NCBI GenBank assembly: GCA_009760855.2
Contig: WPIO01000012.1
Location: forward strand, 1,462,501-1,512,500
DNA length: 50,000 nucleotides
Direction: 5' to 3'
Source: Cristatella mucedo
Lineage: Eukaryota > Bryozoa > Phylactolaemata > Cristatellidae
The notes under the pieces were generated by a model. That model was not told where the DNA came from. It searched no databases and saw only the letters and a list, made by a program, of their open reading frames with translations. Within the stretch, counting starts at the first letter, position 1, and each line of letters opens with the position of its first letter. A program made the translations under genes and the position numbers. Below, piece after piece: positions 1 to 17,125 of the stretch.

Positions 1-149
1 ATTCGCGCGCCCCGCGCCCGCCCGACCGCCGGCCTGCATCGGTCTGCTAGCAGTAGGCCGCCCGAGCGCCGCCCTGCGACCGCGAAGCGCGTGCCGGGCT
101 CCGTCGCGTCGAGCGCCGCCATCCTACGTCGCGGCCTCTCTCTTCGCAG

Positions 150-6131
<5,982 letters not shown>

Positions 6132-6510
6132 ACGGCTCGAGAGGAGCAGCTGTCGTCGATGTTGACGGCGAGCGCATTTCAGGCGACGTTGGCGATGCGA
6201 TGATATTAAGCGGTCCGGTCTCGGGGCCTCTTAGCCGAACGGAGTCAGCTCGAGCGGGGTCCGCCGCGGACGTTAAGGCGACCGGAAAGCGGACGCTGAA
6301 GAGGGCCGGTCGCGCAGTTATTTCGTACATATCCTCCGCGAGAGAGATTTTTTTTTACAGGCTTTTGACTAGCAGTGGAAAATGTGCACTGTTAGCACGG
6401 AGCTTTCTTTTCTCCGCGCCATATTTCAGCAGCCAGGAGCACAAACATTGTTGCGCCTGCTGTGCTTTTATAAAAAAAAGAAAGCAATAAACCCTATTTC
6501 GCTAGTTCAT
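6132..6510 (+). other. 3' UTR and poly(A) signal of the LRRC74-like gene
   Basis: About 350 bp of non-coding sequence follow the stop codon and lead to a canonical AATAAA at 6486-6491, inside an A-rich run. Cleavage is expected roughly 10-30 bp further on, which would place it against the minus-strand poly(A) signal at 6523-6528. Confidence 0.65.
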
Positions 6511-6522
6511 ACTTGCTGCTCT

Positions 6523-6528
6523 TTTATT
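6523..6528 (-). terminator. Minus-strand poly(A) signal (AATAAA)
   Basis: TTTATT on the plus strand is AATAAA on the minus strand, about 250 bp after the stop codon at 6777. It faces the LRRC74 signal at 6486-6491, so both transcripts end within the same ~60 bp. Confidence 0.55.
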
Positions 6529-6776
6529 TCGGCCATTCAAAGGCGAACGAATCAGAGATGCTTCGCGTCCAATGCAGGAGATCGTCCACTTGGAAGCATT
6601 TTCCAGCCAAGTTGCGTTCGCCATTCCGTAGCGTTTCGCTCCGGCGCGTGCGAAGGCCATGCACTTGCCAGATCGGAAAGGATCGAGGGGCCGAAGATCT
6701 TGCGTTCTGAAAGATCTTGCTTTGCGAAGCTTCGCCGCGCGAGATCTCGCCTTTCGGTGGCGCTCGCTCGCGCGTC

Positions 6777-6964
6777 TCATTTCTTGCCCATCGCGTCTTG
6801 CCAGTTCTTGCCTCTCGCCTTGACGCCGGTAAGCTTTTCTCCGAGTAGCAGTACGCCGTTCTGCTGCAGCGTGCACTTGGTGGCGCCGAATGCGATCGGC
6901 GTGGGCGTTCTGACGGCGAACCTGATGGTCTTGGACTTCTCAACGACGACGGTGAGCTCCAAGG
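6777..6964 (-). CDS. Unidentified minus-strand gene, terminal exon
   Basis: Acceptor GTGTCAAG before 6964 (weak pyrimidine tract). It takes phase 1 from the exon at 7967 and encodes ALELTVVVEKSKTIRF through KNWQDAMGKK and stop. Protein-like composition and an exact phase match support it. Confidence 0.6.
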
Positions 6965-9306
6965 CTTGACACACGTAGACCTCCGTTATCAGAAAAATCT
7001 TCTCCACGTCCTTTATGCCTACAATCGCCGTGCGGCGTGTCCACTCAGTGCACCCTCTTGCAGCGCTTTATTCTAGCGACGACGCGATCAAATATAGGCC
7101 GAAGCGAATTCAAGCGTGAACGTGACACGAATGCTGCTATGGCGGCGTAGCCAAATGCGTCGGCTGGCACTGCACGAGCGCAGCTAGCAAGCGAGAAGCA
7201 ATGCAGAAGCGCAAAGCCTTGGCTTGAATGTAAAAAACTCTATCCTGCATGAATGTGGTGAGCCTCTCGCAGAGAGGATTCCACGCGCAGAGAGGATTCT
7301 TAGTCATTAAGTCAAACTCTAAACACCCGACAAGTGCAAGACGTATCCATCAACGGGTCTGGACAATTCTCACTGCGGCTCACTGCAGCGTTCGCTGCAC
7401 GACGAAGCCCATCGCAGTATAATACTGCGTAAGTTTTGCTTGGGCAAATGTGAACGATTAACACCGTTTCTGCATTTCTGCAAACAAATTACGAATGCCT
7501 CTTTCTATGCTGCTAGTGTAGCCAAAAGTTGAAACAAAAACGACGAGAATTATGGAAAGGCACTCAGAAAACAGATACTATTCGAGGAAAACTAAAGTAA
7601 ATACATACATGGAAAATGAAGAAAAACATTCTGCGTGAATGCCATACGAATGTGTTACTCTTATTATTGTTGTTGTTGTTCCATGTGCCGAAATGGCGTT
7701 TAATATTCTCCCTTTTTATACGATAGTCACTGGCTGCTTCGCACGCGTGCTTGCATCTCGTTCAAGTACTTGCTGTGCGATGTTCAAGCGCCAGGTCAAG
7801 CCACCGGTCCGCAACTGCCATCTCGTCACACCCCATGCACGCGGCGGTAAATGCTCGGGAGACGCCGCTCGAGCTAAGCATAGCGGCGGATACCGCACAC
7901 TCTCGAGTGTCCGATCGCGCGCTGCAGCGGAGCCGAGGCTCGATCGGCGCCGCCGGGCCGCGGCACCTTCGAGGTCCATGTTGCAGATTATGTGCCCGGG
8001 CTGCAGCTTGCTGTCGAGCTTGTGGTGTCTGATGTCGCCGATGTGCAGCTTTATCGCCAGCGAGTTTGACTGCTCGTCTTTCAGGTCAAGGTTGTAGCTC
8101 TCCTGTCGGTGCTCGGGGACTTCCACAACGCTCAGCTTGCTTCGAAACATCTCTATCTTGATGTTAGGACGGAGCAACGATTCCAGCGGAGCCGCGTAAT
8201 GCCTGCAATGGCGCGCGCGAGCAGCGCGCAGAGGAAAATGAAGCGCGAAAGCCCGCGCTTAGCAGCCGCCGCCCCCCCCCGGGAATGCCGCGTCGACTGC
8301 GAGCGCCGGCCTCCGGCGCGCGCGGCACAGGCAACGCGACATTTCAGCCGATCAATTTTTTAAGGATAGAAGCGAAAATGCGCGCGCCGCTCGAGTGCGC
8401 GCGCGTCAGAACGCCCTGCGTGGATTCAGCAGGCCAATTTAGAGCTACGACCTTGATGGCGTCGGCAAGAAAAAGAGCGCCGCGGACGGCTAAGCTGCGC
8501 CGCGGACTGCGAAACTCTTCAATACGGACACTTTCGCGCGCGAGCGGCGAACTAAGCCAGCCTATCGCATTGCAGACAGAATTAGCTGCGACTGGCGAGG
8601 CCGTTGCCTGGCAGTAGGGCGCTCCGACCGCTAGCCTCGCGAGCGACCGCCGCGCGTAGCGGCCGCCGCGCCGCAGTACGCACAGAGGGGCCGTCTCTCC
8701 TGGAAGTGTGCTCGAGACACCCCTTCTTTCCTTCACGATGACGTGAGAGAGAGCATAGTTGCTAGCCTCGCTGAGGAACGGAACTGGGCAGCCGTCGACT
8801 CCTACAAAAAGGAACGCGCCCGCGCGCTGCAGACGTTCGCGCGTCGCCGCGGCATGCTGCCAGAGCCGCGGGGCTGGTTTCGCGGGCAGATAGATCTGTG
8901 CTAACTACTACGAGGTCATTTCCCTGCGGCGCAACCGCCGCGGCTAGCGAGCCGGCTACAGCGCCGCAGTACCCATGACTCGCTGGGATACCAGATCTCG
9001 TATCGATTTCCATACGAGAGCGATGACCTCTTGATCCGGCGTGCGCGCCGACAGCGACCTTAGCTGCTTGAAAACGTCCGGAGACGCATTTTCCGGCGCC
9101 GGGTTATCGACGCTACTTCCAATCGCTTTTACTCCGCTCTTAGCGTCGGCCATGATGCACGCGCAGAACGCTGGGATTTTCTCGCTATCGCTTAACGTAA
9201 TGCTGCGCCGAGACGAGCCAGTTCGTCTCGCCAGCTTTCTATCCAGGAATTGTGGTTCATCCGGCGTGCTCATCGGCGTTTCGCTTCTGCGCGAGCTGCT
9301 TCTCAT
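6777..9306 (-). CDS. Unidentified spliced gene; possible FAS1-like C-terminal domain (partial model)
   Basis: Two 3' exons join in phase on the minus strand: 8202-7967 and 6964-6777 (stop TGA). Together they encode about 140 residues with regular hydrophobic alternation, including LAIKLHIGDIRHHKL, LELTVVVEKSKTIRF and LQQNGVLLLGEKL. The spacing of 'H-I-G' then 'LTV-V' then 'NGVL' recalls the C-terminal half of fasciclin (FAS1) domains, but the match is weak. A likely 5' exon lies at 9306-8992: it starts MRSSSRRSETPMSTPDEPQF and runs to LVWKSIRDL before GTATCC. Its phase (0) does not fit the exon at 8202 (needs phase 2), so at least one linking exon is missing, or the two parts belong to different genes. 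No signal peptide is visible. A poly(A) signal lies at 6523-6528. Product unknown. Confidence 0.5.
6965..7966 (-). other. Intron of the unidentified minus-strand gene
   Basis: About 1 kb without a convincing exon on either strand. There is a short direct repeat of CGCAGAGAGGATTC near 7267-7300. Otherwise plain. Confidence 0.4.
7967..8202 (-). CDS. Unidentified minus-strand gene, penultimate exon
   Basis: Acceptor CATTGCAG before 8202, donor GTGCCG after 7967; 78 full codons with no stop. It begins HYAAPLESLLRPNIKIEMF and ends IICNMDLE. Phase 2 in, phase 1 out. Confidence 0.6.
8677..8904 (+). CDS. Possible plus-strand terminal exon, unidentified
   Basis: From acceptor-like CCGCCGCGCCGCAG (ending 8676) an open frame of 75 codons runs to TAA at 8902. 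It encodes segments such as FLHDDVRESIVASLAEERN, SYKKERARALQTFARRR and PRGWFRGQIDLC. The charged, helix-like composition is more protein-like than the opposite strand here. No upstream exon or family was found. It lies antisense inside the minus-strand gene, so it may be chance in GC-rich DNA. Confidence 0.22.
   Translation, partial: YAQRGRLSWKCARDTPSFLHDDVRESIVASLAEERNWAAVDSYKKERARALQTFARRRGMLPEPRGWFRGQIDLC
8992..9306 (-). CDS. Unidentified minus-strand gene, probable first coding exon
   Basis: An open 105-codon stretch starting at ATG 9306; a second in-frame ATG at 9273 begins MSTPDEPQFLDRKLARR. Ser/Arg-rich at first, then DVFKQLRSLSARTPDQEVIA. It ends before GTATCC in IRDL; other donors are possible. 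Membership in the same gene as 6777-8202 is inferred from strand and proximity only. Confidence 0.4.
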
Positions 9307-9604
9307 CGCCCATCATGCCAGGGACCAGTGTAGCCGCTGTCTGTTTGTTCTAGCCGCCTACTAAAGGTTCCGCTACCCACTGCACGTTGCAGTGAGGTCG
9401 TCTCGTCGCGCTTTTCTCTTATCGTGCGCGAGAGGCGACATTCTCCCTGCCCTGCTACATACTACGGAACAGTGGCTGCAAAGCGAGGTGCTAAATGGGC
9501 AGACATTTTCAGAACCACTTCAACTCCGTTGATGCTCACATTCATTGGAAATGTGCAAGTGCTATACGTTAATCTTTCTCCCCGGATTAAGTCTGGACTT
9601 AATA

Positions 9605-10200
9605 ATAGTAATAATGCACGCGATAAAGCGCCCTCAGAGAACTCAATCTCTTTCTAGGCGCTTTACATTTGCTGCAAAGGGAAATGCAATTAAATGGTGA
9701 GTAATATCATGCTTGATAAACAAACAACATGAATAACATGGTTAGGGGTGACATGCACATGGTCAGCATGCAAATGTGGTTAGTGGCAGCATGCACAGTG
9801 TCAGCACGCATTAGCACATCAAGGACGAATCACAGGGACCCACTAAATTCTGTCATAAATAGTCAGGGGATGTTCTGATGCAAGTTGGGAGGGAGTTCCA
9901 GACTTTTGGAGCATACGAACTAAATGCACGGTATCCAAAGGATTTAAGGTTTGTACGAGGTATTTGTAGACTGTTGGATTCCGAAAAGCGGGTGGTATGA
10001 TGCTTGGCCTGATGGGGTAGTATATCTGAGAGATAGGCTGGAGCTGTAGAATGAAGGGACTTAAAAGTGAGCGACAAAACCTTGAAGTCAATCCGTTGCT
10101 TGACTTGTAGCCAGTGCAGGTCGGCGAGAAGTGGATTAATGTGGCAACTGCGACGCTCACGACAGACAAACCTAGCTGCGGAGTTTTGCAATATTCTCAT
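9605..10200 (-). mobile_element. 5'-truncated non-LTR retrotransposon (LINE family A), RT C-terminus plus 3' UTR
   Basis: On the minus strand, an open frame from 10200 to 9853 reads LLADLHWLQVKQRIDFKVLS, then PAYLSDILPHQ, then PKVWNSLPTC. These are the conserved end-of-ORF2 motifs (LHWLPVK-RIDFK, WNSLP) of CR1/L2-type LINEs. Next come the repeated 3' UTR and the tail GAGTTCTCTGAGGGCGCTTT with ATT repeats at 9605. The 5' end is truncated at about 10200. Confidence 0.82.
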
Positions 10201-11073
10201 GCAGTATTCTCTGCATTTCGCCTGTAATAAAAGCTAAAGACCCAGCATCGGAAAAATATGTCGCCTGCCTGTGGACATAATGGCGATGAGTACTGTAGAG
10301 TAAACAATGCTCTTCCAACTGAGTACGAACGCGGAAGCAGGCAGATCACCGAAGCTGGCTCGCCGACTTCCTCGAGCGCTCCCCCAAACACAACTGTTCT
10401 CTCCCAGGTTGGCGTTCCCTCTCTCTCTCTCTCCCACTCCCTCCCAGCCACAGCTCATCTCAGTGGGTTAGAGTGAGTACAAAGCCGGCCTGTGGATATT
10501 ATCACCACAGCCGCCAGACCACAGCTGGGCACCGGCCAGTCCCTAGACCTCAGCCACCAGCTGTTAGACCCTGGGGTGGTTCAGGGCACTACCGGTCTGC
10601 CTGCACTGGCAGTGTGCCGGCGAGCCCAGTGTCTTATGAACGAATCATGCATACATAGAAACACAAACCACAAGTACTTTACCTGCTTGCCCGAGTTATT
10701 CTACAAGAACCTTAATAACAGGTGCAATTTCATTGACAGCTGGTGGCAAACAAAAAATTAACTGCTTCCCGTGTGGTCTTAGCAGGACCATGCATGCTAG
10801 CGCATGACGGACAGTGAAGGTGGTTATGATAGGACTGAATTCGACCACTGACTAACTACATCAATCCAACGGGCTGCTCCATGGATCAACAGCTGCACTC
10901 CAGATGCCCTTTACTTTCGGAAGGGGAGTATGCCATACCAATCACTCTTCTGAGGCAGGCTGACTGCTATGAGTTAATGTGACAAAGGCTGTGGATATCA
11001 TTGGGCAGCATGAACACAACACCAGCAGTGGTAGTTTGACATACGCCAGGGAGCAGCAGGCTTAATGATAATA
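10201..11073. other. Intergenic sequence, no gene seen
   Basis: No exon with family similarity. Proline-rich open frames at 10.2-10.66 kb come from CT-rich sequence. A segment near 10.5-10.63 kb (CAGCTGTTAGACC...CCGGTCTGCC) is loosely similar to the repeated segments near 45.6 and 46.4 kb. Confidence 0.4.
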
Positions 11074-11335
11074 ATAATAATGCACTTGATAAAGCGCCCT
11101 CAGAACTCAATCTCTCTCGGCGCTTTACATTTGCTGCAAAGTGAAATGCAATTGAATGGTGAGTAACATCATGCTTGATAAACAAACAAAATGAATAACA
11201 TGGTTAGGGGTGACATGCACAGGGTCAGCATGCAAATGTGGTTAGTGGTAGCATGCACAGAGTCAGCTCGCATGAGCACATGAAAGACGAATCACAGGGA
11301 CCCACTAAATGCTGTCCTAAATAGGTGTTTTTAAA
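11074..11335 (-). mobile_element. LINE family A, 3' UTR-only copy
   Basis: Minus-strand copy of the same 3' UTR and tail as at 9605 and 38393, again bounded by ATT/ATA repeats. It stops at the CATTTAGTGGGTCCC segment, before any RT coding sequence. Confidence 0.85.
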
Positions 11336-11470
11336 TTCTTGGCAGATAGTTCCGTGCTGTCACAATAATAGCCTTCTGGTGGCCAACTGCATTCCTTGCA
11401 GCTAGCAATGAAAATTTGCATTAAACATTTTGAGCTCCATAATCTGTAATCTTGGCAGTAAGGCTGTCCT

Positions 11471-11487
11471 GTATTTATGGATTAGTA

Positions 11488-11529
<42 letters not shown>

Positions 11530-11544
11530 CTAATTCATAAATAC
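11471..11544. repeat. Foldback: inverted arms around a (TA)n tract
   Basis: Left arm from 11471 (GTATTTATGGATTAGTAGCG) and right arm ending at 11544 pair with two mismatches. TA repeats fill the centre at about 11491-11523. Same architecture as 4216-4293, but different arm sequence. Confidence 0.75.
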
Positions 11545-12069
11545 ACATTCAGCTTAAGGCTGCTTAACTTTCGTTCCAATTCTAAAAACTAACAGCAGCT
11601 CGTATTTCCTACTACGAAGACTAGTTGCTTGCAAACAGTGGGACTGCTCCACCAATCGAACGGCAAAATCAATATTCACATATCACTTGAATGATTTAAC
11701 TAGGTTGCATTTTCGAATGTGGATGCTAAAAGCATGAACCTCATATTGAACAATTCATTCAAATACCAATGTGACAATCTCATTATAGGTTGAATGTGTT
11801 TGGCCGTATATACACTCTACAACGTGTGACGCCAACAGTTGCAGATAACCTATACAGCCGGTTGATAAGGATGATATGATCAGGAAACACAGTTCTGCAT
11901 ATGACATGTGGCACATGCTGAGAGTTTTTTCAACCAACGTCGACTGATGGCCACTCGATTCCGAATAGTCTCAAAACTGGGGGCAGAATCCCTAAAACCA
12001 GCAGTGTTTTTCCTTCTCTAGGCTGATGCAATTGAAAGCAACCCACACACCCAAAAAGAAAAGCAAATA
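11545..12069. other. Intergenic sequence downstream of YEATS4
   Basis: AT-rich sequence without a recognisable gene or repeat family. Confidence 0.4.
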
Positions 12070-12434
12070 TTTATTACATAAGCTAAATCGTATCGTACAA
12101 TTATAAAGAAGCTACTGCCTAGCAGAAGCTTGCACATGACTAAAAAGAAAAGTCTGTTTTGCTATAGCCGGTTGCCTCGTCCAGCGACTTTGCACGAACA
12201 GGATAAACTTCATGCAAATCGATAAATAGTTGCGATCGAGTGATAGGAATCGATTTTGCACGACAGCCAAGTTTTCGTCCATAACCAAGCTTCTGTTCAG
12301 CACAAGCCAAAAAGGCAGCCGTGTAGCCATTGCAAAACATATGTTCTGCCACATATTTCATAGGGCCAAGCAGTACACATCTCCACGGAGATCAAATAGC
12401 TGTGGTACGTCAAATAAAAATGTCGAGAGATTAA
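12070..12434 (-). other. YEATS4: YEATS4 3' UTR and poly(A) signal
   Basis: About 360 bp follow the YEATS4 stop codon, ending with AATAAA on the minus strand (12070-12075), within an A-rich stretch. Confidence 0.6.
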
Positions 12435-12670
12435 CTACTGGGTTGCTGACATAGGCATAGCAGGGTGGATGCTGGCAGGCGTTGCTGGTGGCTGGTGGCT
12501 AGCCTCTACTTCGGCTGCTGGCTGGGCCTCAAGGGCTTTTATGTCTGCTTGAAATCTGAATGCCATTTCTCTGCATTTCTTCAACTGATCGTTCAGCTCC
12601 TGAATCTCGCCTCTGATCTTGCTGCGTCCTGTGGTTAGAATTGACAGTGTCGCTTCCTTTTTCTCTTCAA
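12435..12670 (-). CDS. YEATS4: YEATS4 exon 6, coiled coil and tail
   Basis: Acceptor ATCTCAG; the split codon gives Phe181, then [17 protein letters not shown], the helix [12 protein letters not shown], and the tail [18 protein letters not shown] before TAG. Confidence 0.92.
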
Positions 12671-15600
12671 CTGAGATACCGAGAGAAAACATAAGCAAAT
12701 AAACTCATGAGTGGCAAAGCACCAGTGGGAATTCAAACAGACCAGATGAGCCATAGGGAAGGCAAGCAACAAAAAGAAAAGCCACAGCCCTAAAATCTAC
12801 AAGTTGCTCACGAACAGTAACACGTGACGAAGAAGAGAGAAAAGCACCAACCAGAAGGCTTCGAAAGTTTGAGCCCCTCTCTTGCCCGATTCAGATTGTA
12901 CTCGCACGTCAACCGCATTGGCCTTACCACTAAACGCCACATACTGTGTTAATTAGCATAGCACAGTTGATTCAAGTCAAAAGCAACAGTTTCTGTGTCA
13001 ACCTCGCATTCGGTAATATCAGCGGCGCCTGGTCAAAGGGGGCATTTAAAGTGCCGAAAACGGTATGCTTAGGAACCATTGCTCACACATGGAAGGAGGG
13101 GGTCAAAAGTAAAAATACAATAACCTAAAATTAAGTGAAAATTATGAAGCCGTGATACAATATAAGCCGTGATAGCCCACGAGGTAAGTTGCTCACTCTT
13201 CACGACAGAGGTTGTGGGTTCGAATTCTGTAGTCGGTGATCTCTAATTGCCAACTGCAAGCAGCAGTGATAGCCGTTAAGGCTCTTCTGATGCTATACAA
13301 AAATGAGGCTGTTAAATCAGCTAGGGTAACAACACACATAACAGTGATGAGCACACGACAACTTCCATCCACTCGAAGCCTTTACATTCTATACTGAACA
13401 GCATTGGGATAGTATTTATACTTACAATCAGTTTCATGCTTGTACGGCCCCATTGACCATGCCCGTGAATTGATAAGCAACTGATGCATCGTGGCTGATG
13501 GCTCTTGGAATACCTAGAAGTAGCAATTAAATTAGGCTTTGAGTAGCAGTTCAGCAGCAATACAATAGCGTGCAGTCATTACTGATGCCTAATCAGCCAT
13601 CTACAAATAATAGGAACTACAGCAACTATTCTGGCAAGTGTGAAAGACAAATGCCATATTATGGTCACAAAGAATACATTGTCACATATTTTATGAGCAC
13701 AATCAAAATTATATCTGCCCCAAGGGCAGTCACTTTGTAGATGCCAACTATGGTGAACTAGATAGGTAAATGATGAAGTGCACAGAAGTTTTTAGTAGCA
13801 ATTGGAAATTCTATGGTCAAATTATCAGCGCTTGAAATCTAGGCGTCACCGTACAAGGCAACCGACTTTTGAAGAGGTCACTTAAATGGCCATCTGCTCA
13901 GCCCATTTTTACGTCAACATAATCGCCGAAGAAGTTTGTGAGGCATATTCCCAAGGTGTGGATGGCTGCCTTAGTCAAGTCACTAATCCTAAGCAGGATT
14001 GATTAGTGAAACTCAGCACTTGAATGGATAGTATTTCCATTCCCATATCTTCCAATGTATACTCAGGCGTAAAGAAACCCTCACAGTATGGCCATGCTTC
14101 AGTGGCTATAAATTCGTTCGGATAATAGAAAGGTTTTCTACAACGCCAAGCATATTTAAGTTATGCAAAGCATGTGGAAATTTATTGGCAACTAAAAAAA
14201 TACGTTTACTGGAAATGTCGGCTAATGGTGGATAAAAATAAAATATAATTCATTTGTATAGCGCCCCAAGAGAACTTATTTGTATTCAGGCGCTTCGCAC
14301 GTGCCTCAGAGCTCAAGGCCACGACCTCAGCCAGACCTTGGTCGGTGCGAGCACCTTAACCGCTAGACCAAACCAGCTCGTAGGCCAAACATGAGGCCTC
14401 AGCTACCTATCGATATTGCTCTGTAGTAGTTTTATAGGGTTCAAAGAAAGCAGCTGGCTGAGCCACTGTACCAGCACCAAATAAGGATTCGTCAACAAGT
14501 ACTTCACCTGCCACGCAGTTTGCATAGGTTCATTATCTTACTGCGAATTTAACAACCCCCAAAGGAAGTATTTGAGCCTTGAAATTTTTTTGAAATGACT
14601 TTTCCCAACCAATAAGGACTTGAGTAAAGTACTATTTGAGGAATCCTTGAGCGCTGGTGCAATGGCTCTCAGCCAGTCGCCTCATTTAAACCCGTAAAAT
14701 GACAACTAAGTGATATCGACAGGCGACTGAGGCCGGATGTTCGGCCTGCAACAGTAGCCGAAATTTCCAGTAAAACTCAAGGTCTGTGGAGTGTCTTACA
14801 GCAGAAGAGACACGGCAGAAGCTGGTAGCCTCTATGCTTGGCCAGACAACAAGGAAGGTCATAAAGAATCTTGATGGGACGTCACATTAAACGCATACAC
14901 ACCAAAAACATATGCATTTATTTTTGGGCAGTCAATAAATATATCTTCACATGCTTCGCATAAATTCAGTATGCCTCGAATCCTAGAAAACCCTCTTATT
15001 ACCCGAACGAGTTTACAGCTACAGCAGCAGCGGCCAGATAGTGAGGCCGTGTGCCTCTTATTTAAATTGGCACAATGTTCCTCGAAAACAGCACATCCAT
15101 TACATAATTCTTAGCCTTGCCTTTACAAAAGGAGATAACATGAAAACCCTATTCGACACCAGGCTATTTGACTAAGCTACTGAAGCCAAATAAATTAGCT
15201 AGTGAGCCAAGATCAGGACACAAACCAGCTCGCTATCCTGTATATGTCTGATAGAGCCTGTCTGCTACAAGTTCTCCTGCCCTAAGGTCTCCAACTATGG
15301 AGCATCCAACTTCGAAACATTTCTTATTCGAAAACTAAGTCTACATCACTAGACGGCTCGGACACCTTCTCTTCTTGTCAACTATCACTTCAGGGAGATA
15401 TTTTCGGATAGGTCATCTCACATGCTGACGAATGCTATTCTTCTATCTCAATCGTTTCAGCTTGGTATAAAATCCAAAAAGTAAAATCAGCTGTCCGACT
15501 GGAGTAGATTGACTACATAGCATCAGCTGACGATGACAATCTACAACGAGTCGCAACTATGAGCAAGCTAGGTACACCTGCAGATCCTAGATGGTCATAA

Positions 15601-17027
15601 TCACAGGAATCCGACTTGAAATGGAACGGGCAGAATCACATGAAGTGCTGCAGGCTGATTGAAACACTTGGTGGTGCAGTCAGCATATTCAACCAATTTG
15701 CTGACACACTCTGGATATTAAAAATAGGGCCAGGAAGGGGCTACTGGGCTTTAAACAAGCTGAAAGAATACGGTGCTCATTTTTACCAGTCAAGCCAAAG
15801 GCAAAATAACCTACTGAGTCACAACCTTAGGAAAGATGCTGGTAGAAAATAGAAAAAGACAGCAGGAATTACCGATGTTCGTGTCAAGGTAAAACAGTAC
15901 AAGGAGGAGACATCACCACGCATTAAGGCAGTCAACATGGCAATATTATTACAGAATTTCATACACACGAGACATCCACCAACTCTGCTTACAATTTCGT
16001 CATAATGCTCGACGACTAGAGTCTTCTTCCCTAGAGCAAGATTGCTCTCAGTCTGGAATAGCTTGAGAAGATGGTAAACTGTAACCTGAAAGCAAAAATA
16101 GATATATACACCAGCGCCATTGCTCAACCTACAGAAATTCATACTAGAATACACCTCTGCACAAGATAGAAATTATACAAGTATCGAGCAAACATCTACT
16201 GGGTACAAGTAGAAAGCAGGAAGGCAGGTAAGTCAGTTTGACGCAGTCCAAGCCTCAGCTTTAACAAAGGGCAGGGCAACCAACCAGCTTTCATCAAACT
16301 GTTATGCATTGAGGATTCCCAGACACACTAATCAATCGTATACTTACAGGCCTCTCGTTAGAATCATGAAAGTAGATCTTAATTACAACCTCGAACTCAC
16401 CCCACCCAGTTTCGGTCACTTCATAAGGAGGCTTAGTCACCACTGCAAAGGATGCCAGTCACGGCAAAATCAAAGAAAAAGAAAGTCACACATTTGTTGT
16501 GCTGCCAAAACAGCTACAGCAGCTCTAAGCAGTGCAACCATAGTGCTGATAAGCCAAGCTGTGCCGAGAATATGTGCCTACCACGATTCGAGTTAGCATA
16601 GCTTTCATGCAGCTTGAAGTGGATCTTTTTCACATAGGTGGACATGTCTTCGTTTTTATACGGCTTGACAAAAACAGTCCATTGGTGCGTGTGACCATCT
16701 TCATCCCGCTTTTTCCCAAAATACCTAGATATGTTGCCGTATACAATTGGCTTTAAAATAGTGACACCCTGAAAAAAACCAGTGAGCAGTGTATCACTGC
16801 AATGGGTAGAATATAAGCAGAAATTAGTGAATGTCAAGCACAAAGCCGCAGTCTAGCAGCAGGTAAGCCTCAAAAAACCGCCTAGTGGTTGAGGGTGGAT
16901 GAGAGGGTGGTTGAGGGTGGTTGATGTTGATGGTTGGTGGTAGATGGTTGATGGTTGGTGGTTGATGGTTGGTGGTAGATGTTGAGGGTGGTTGAGGGTA
17001 AGAGAGAGAGAGAGAGAGAGAGAGAGG

Positions 17028-17125
<98 letters not shown>

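Noticed and set aside
8440-8600. Possible linking exon of the minus-strand gene (LFLADAIKVVALNWPAES)
   Set aside because: Protein-like, but no donor gives the phase 2 needed by the exon at 8202; left out of the model.
10197-10476. Frames around 10.2-10.5 kb
   Set aside because: CT-rich sequence with no motif or splice support.
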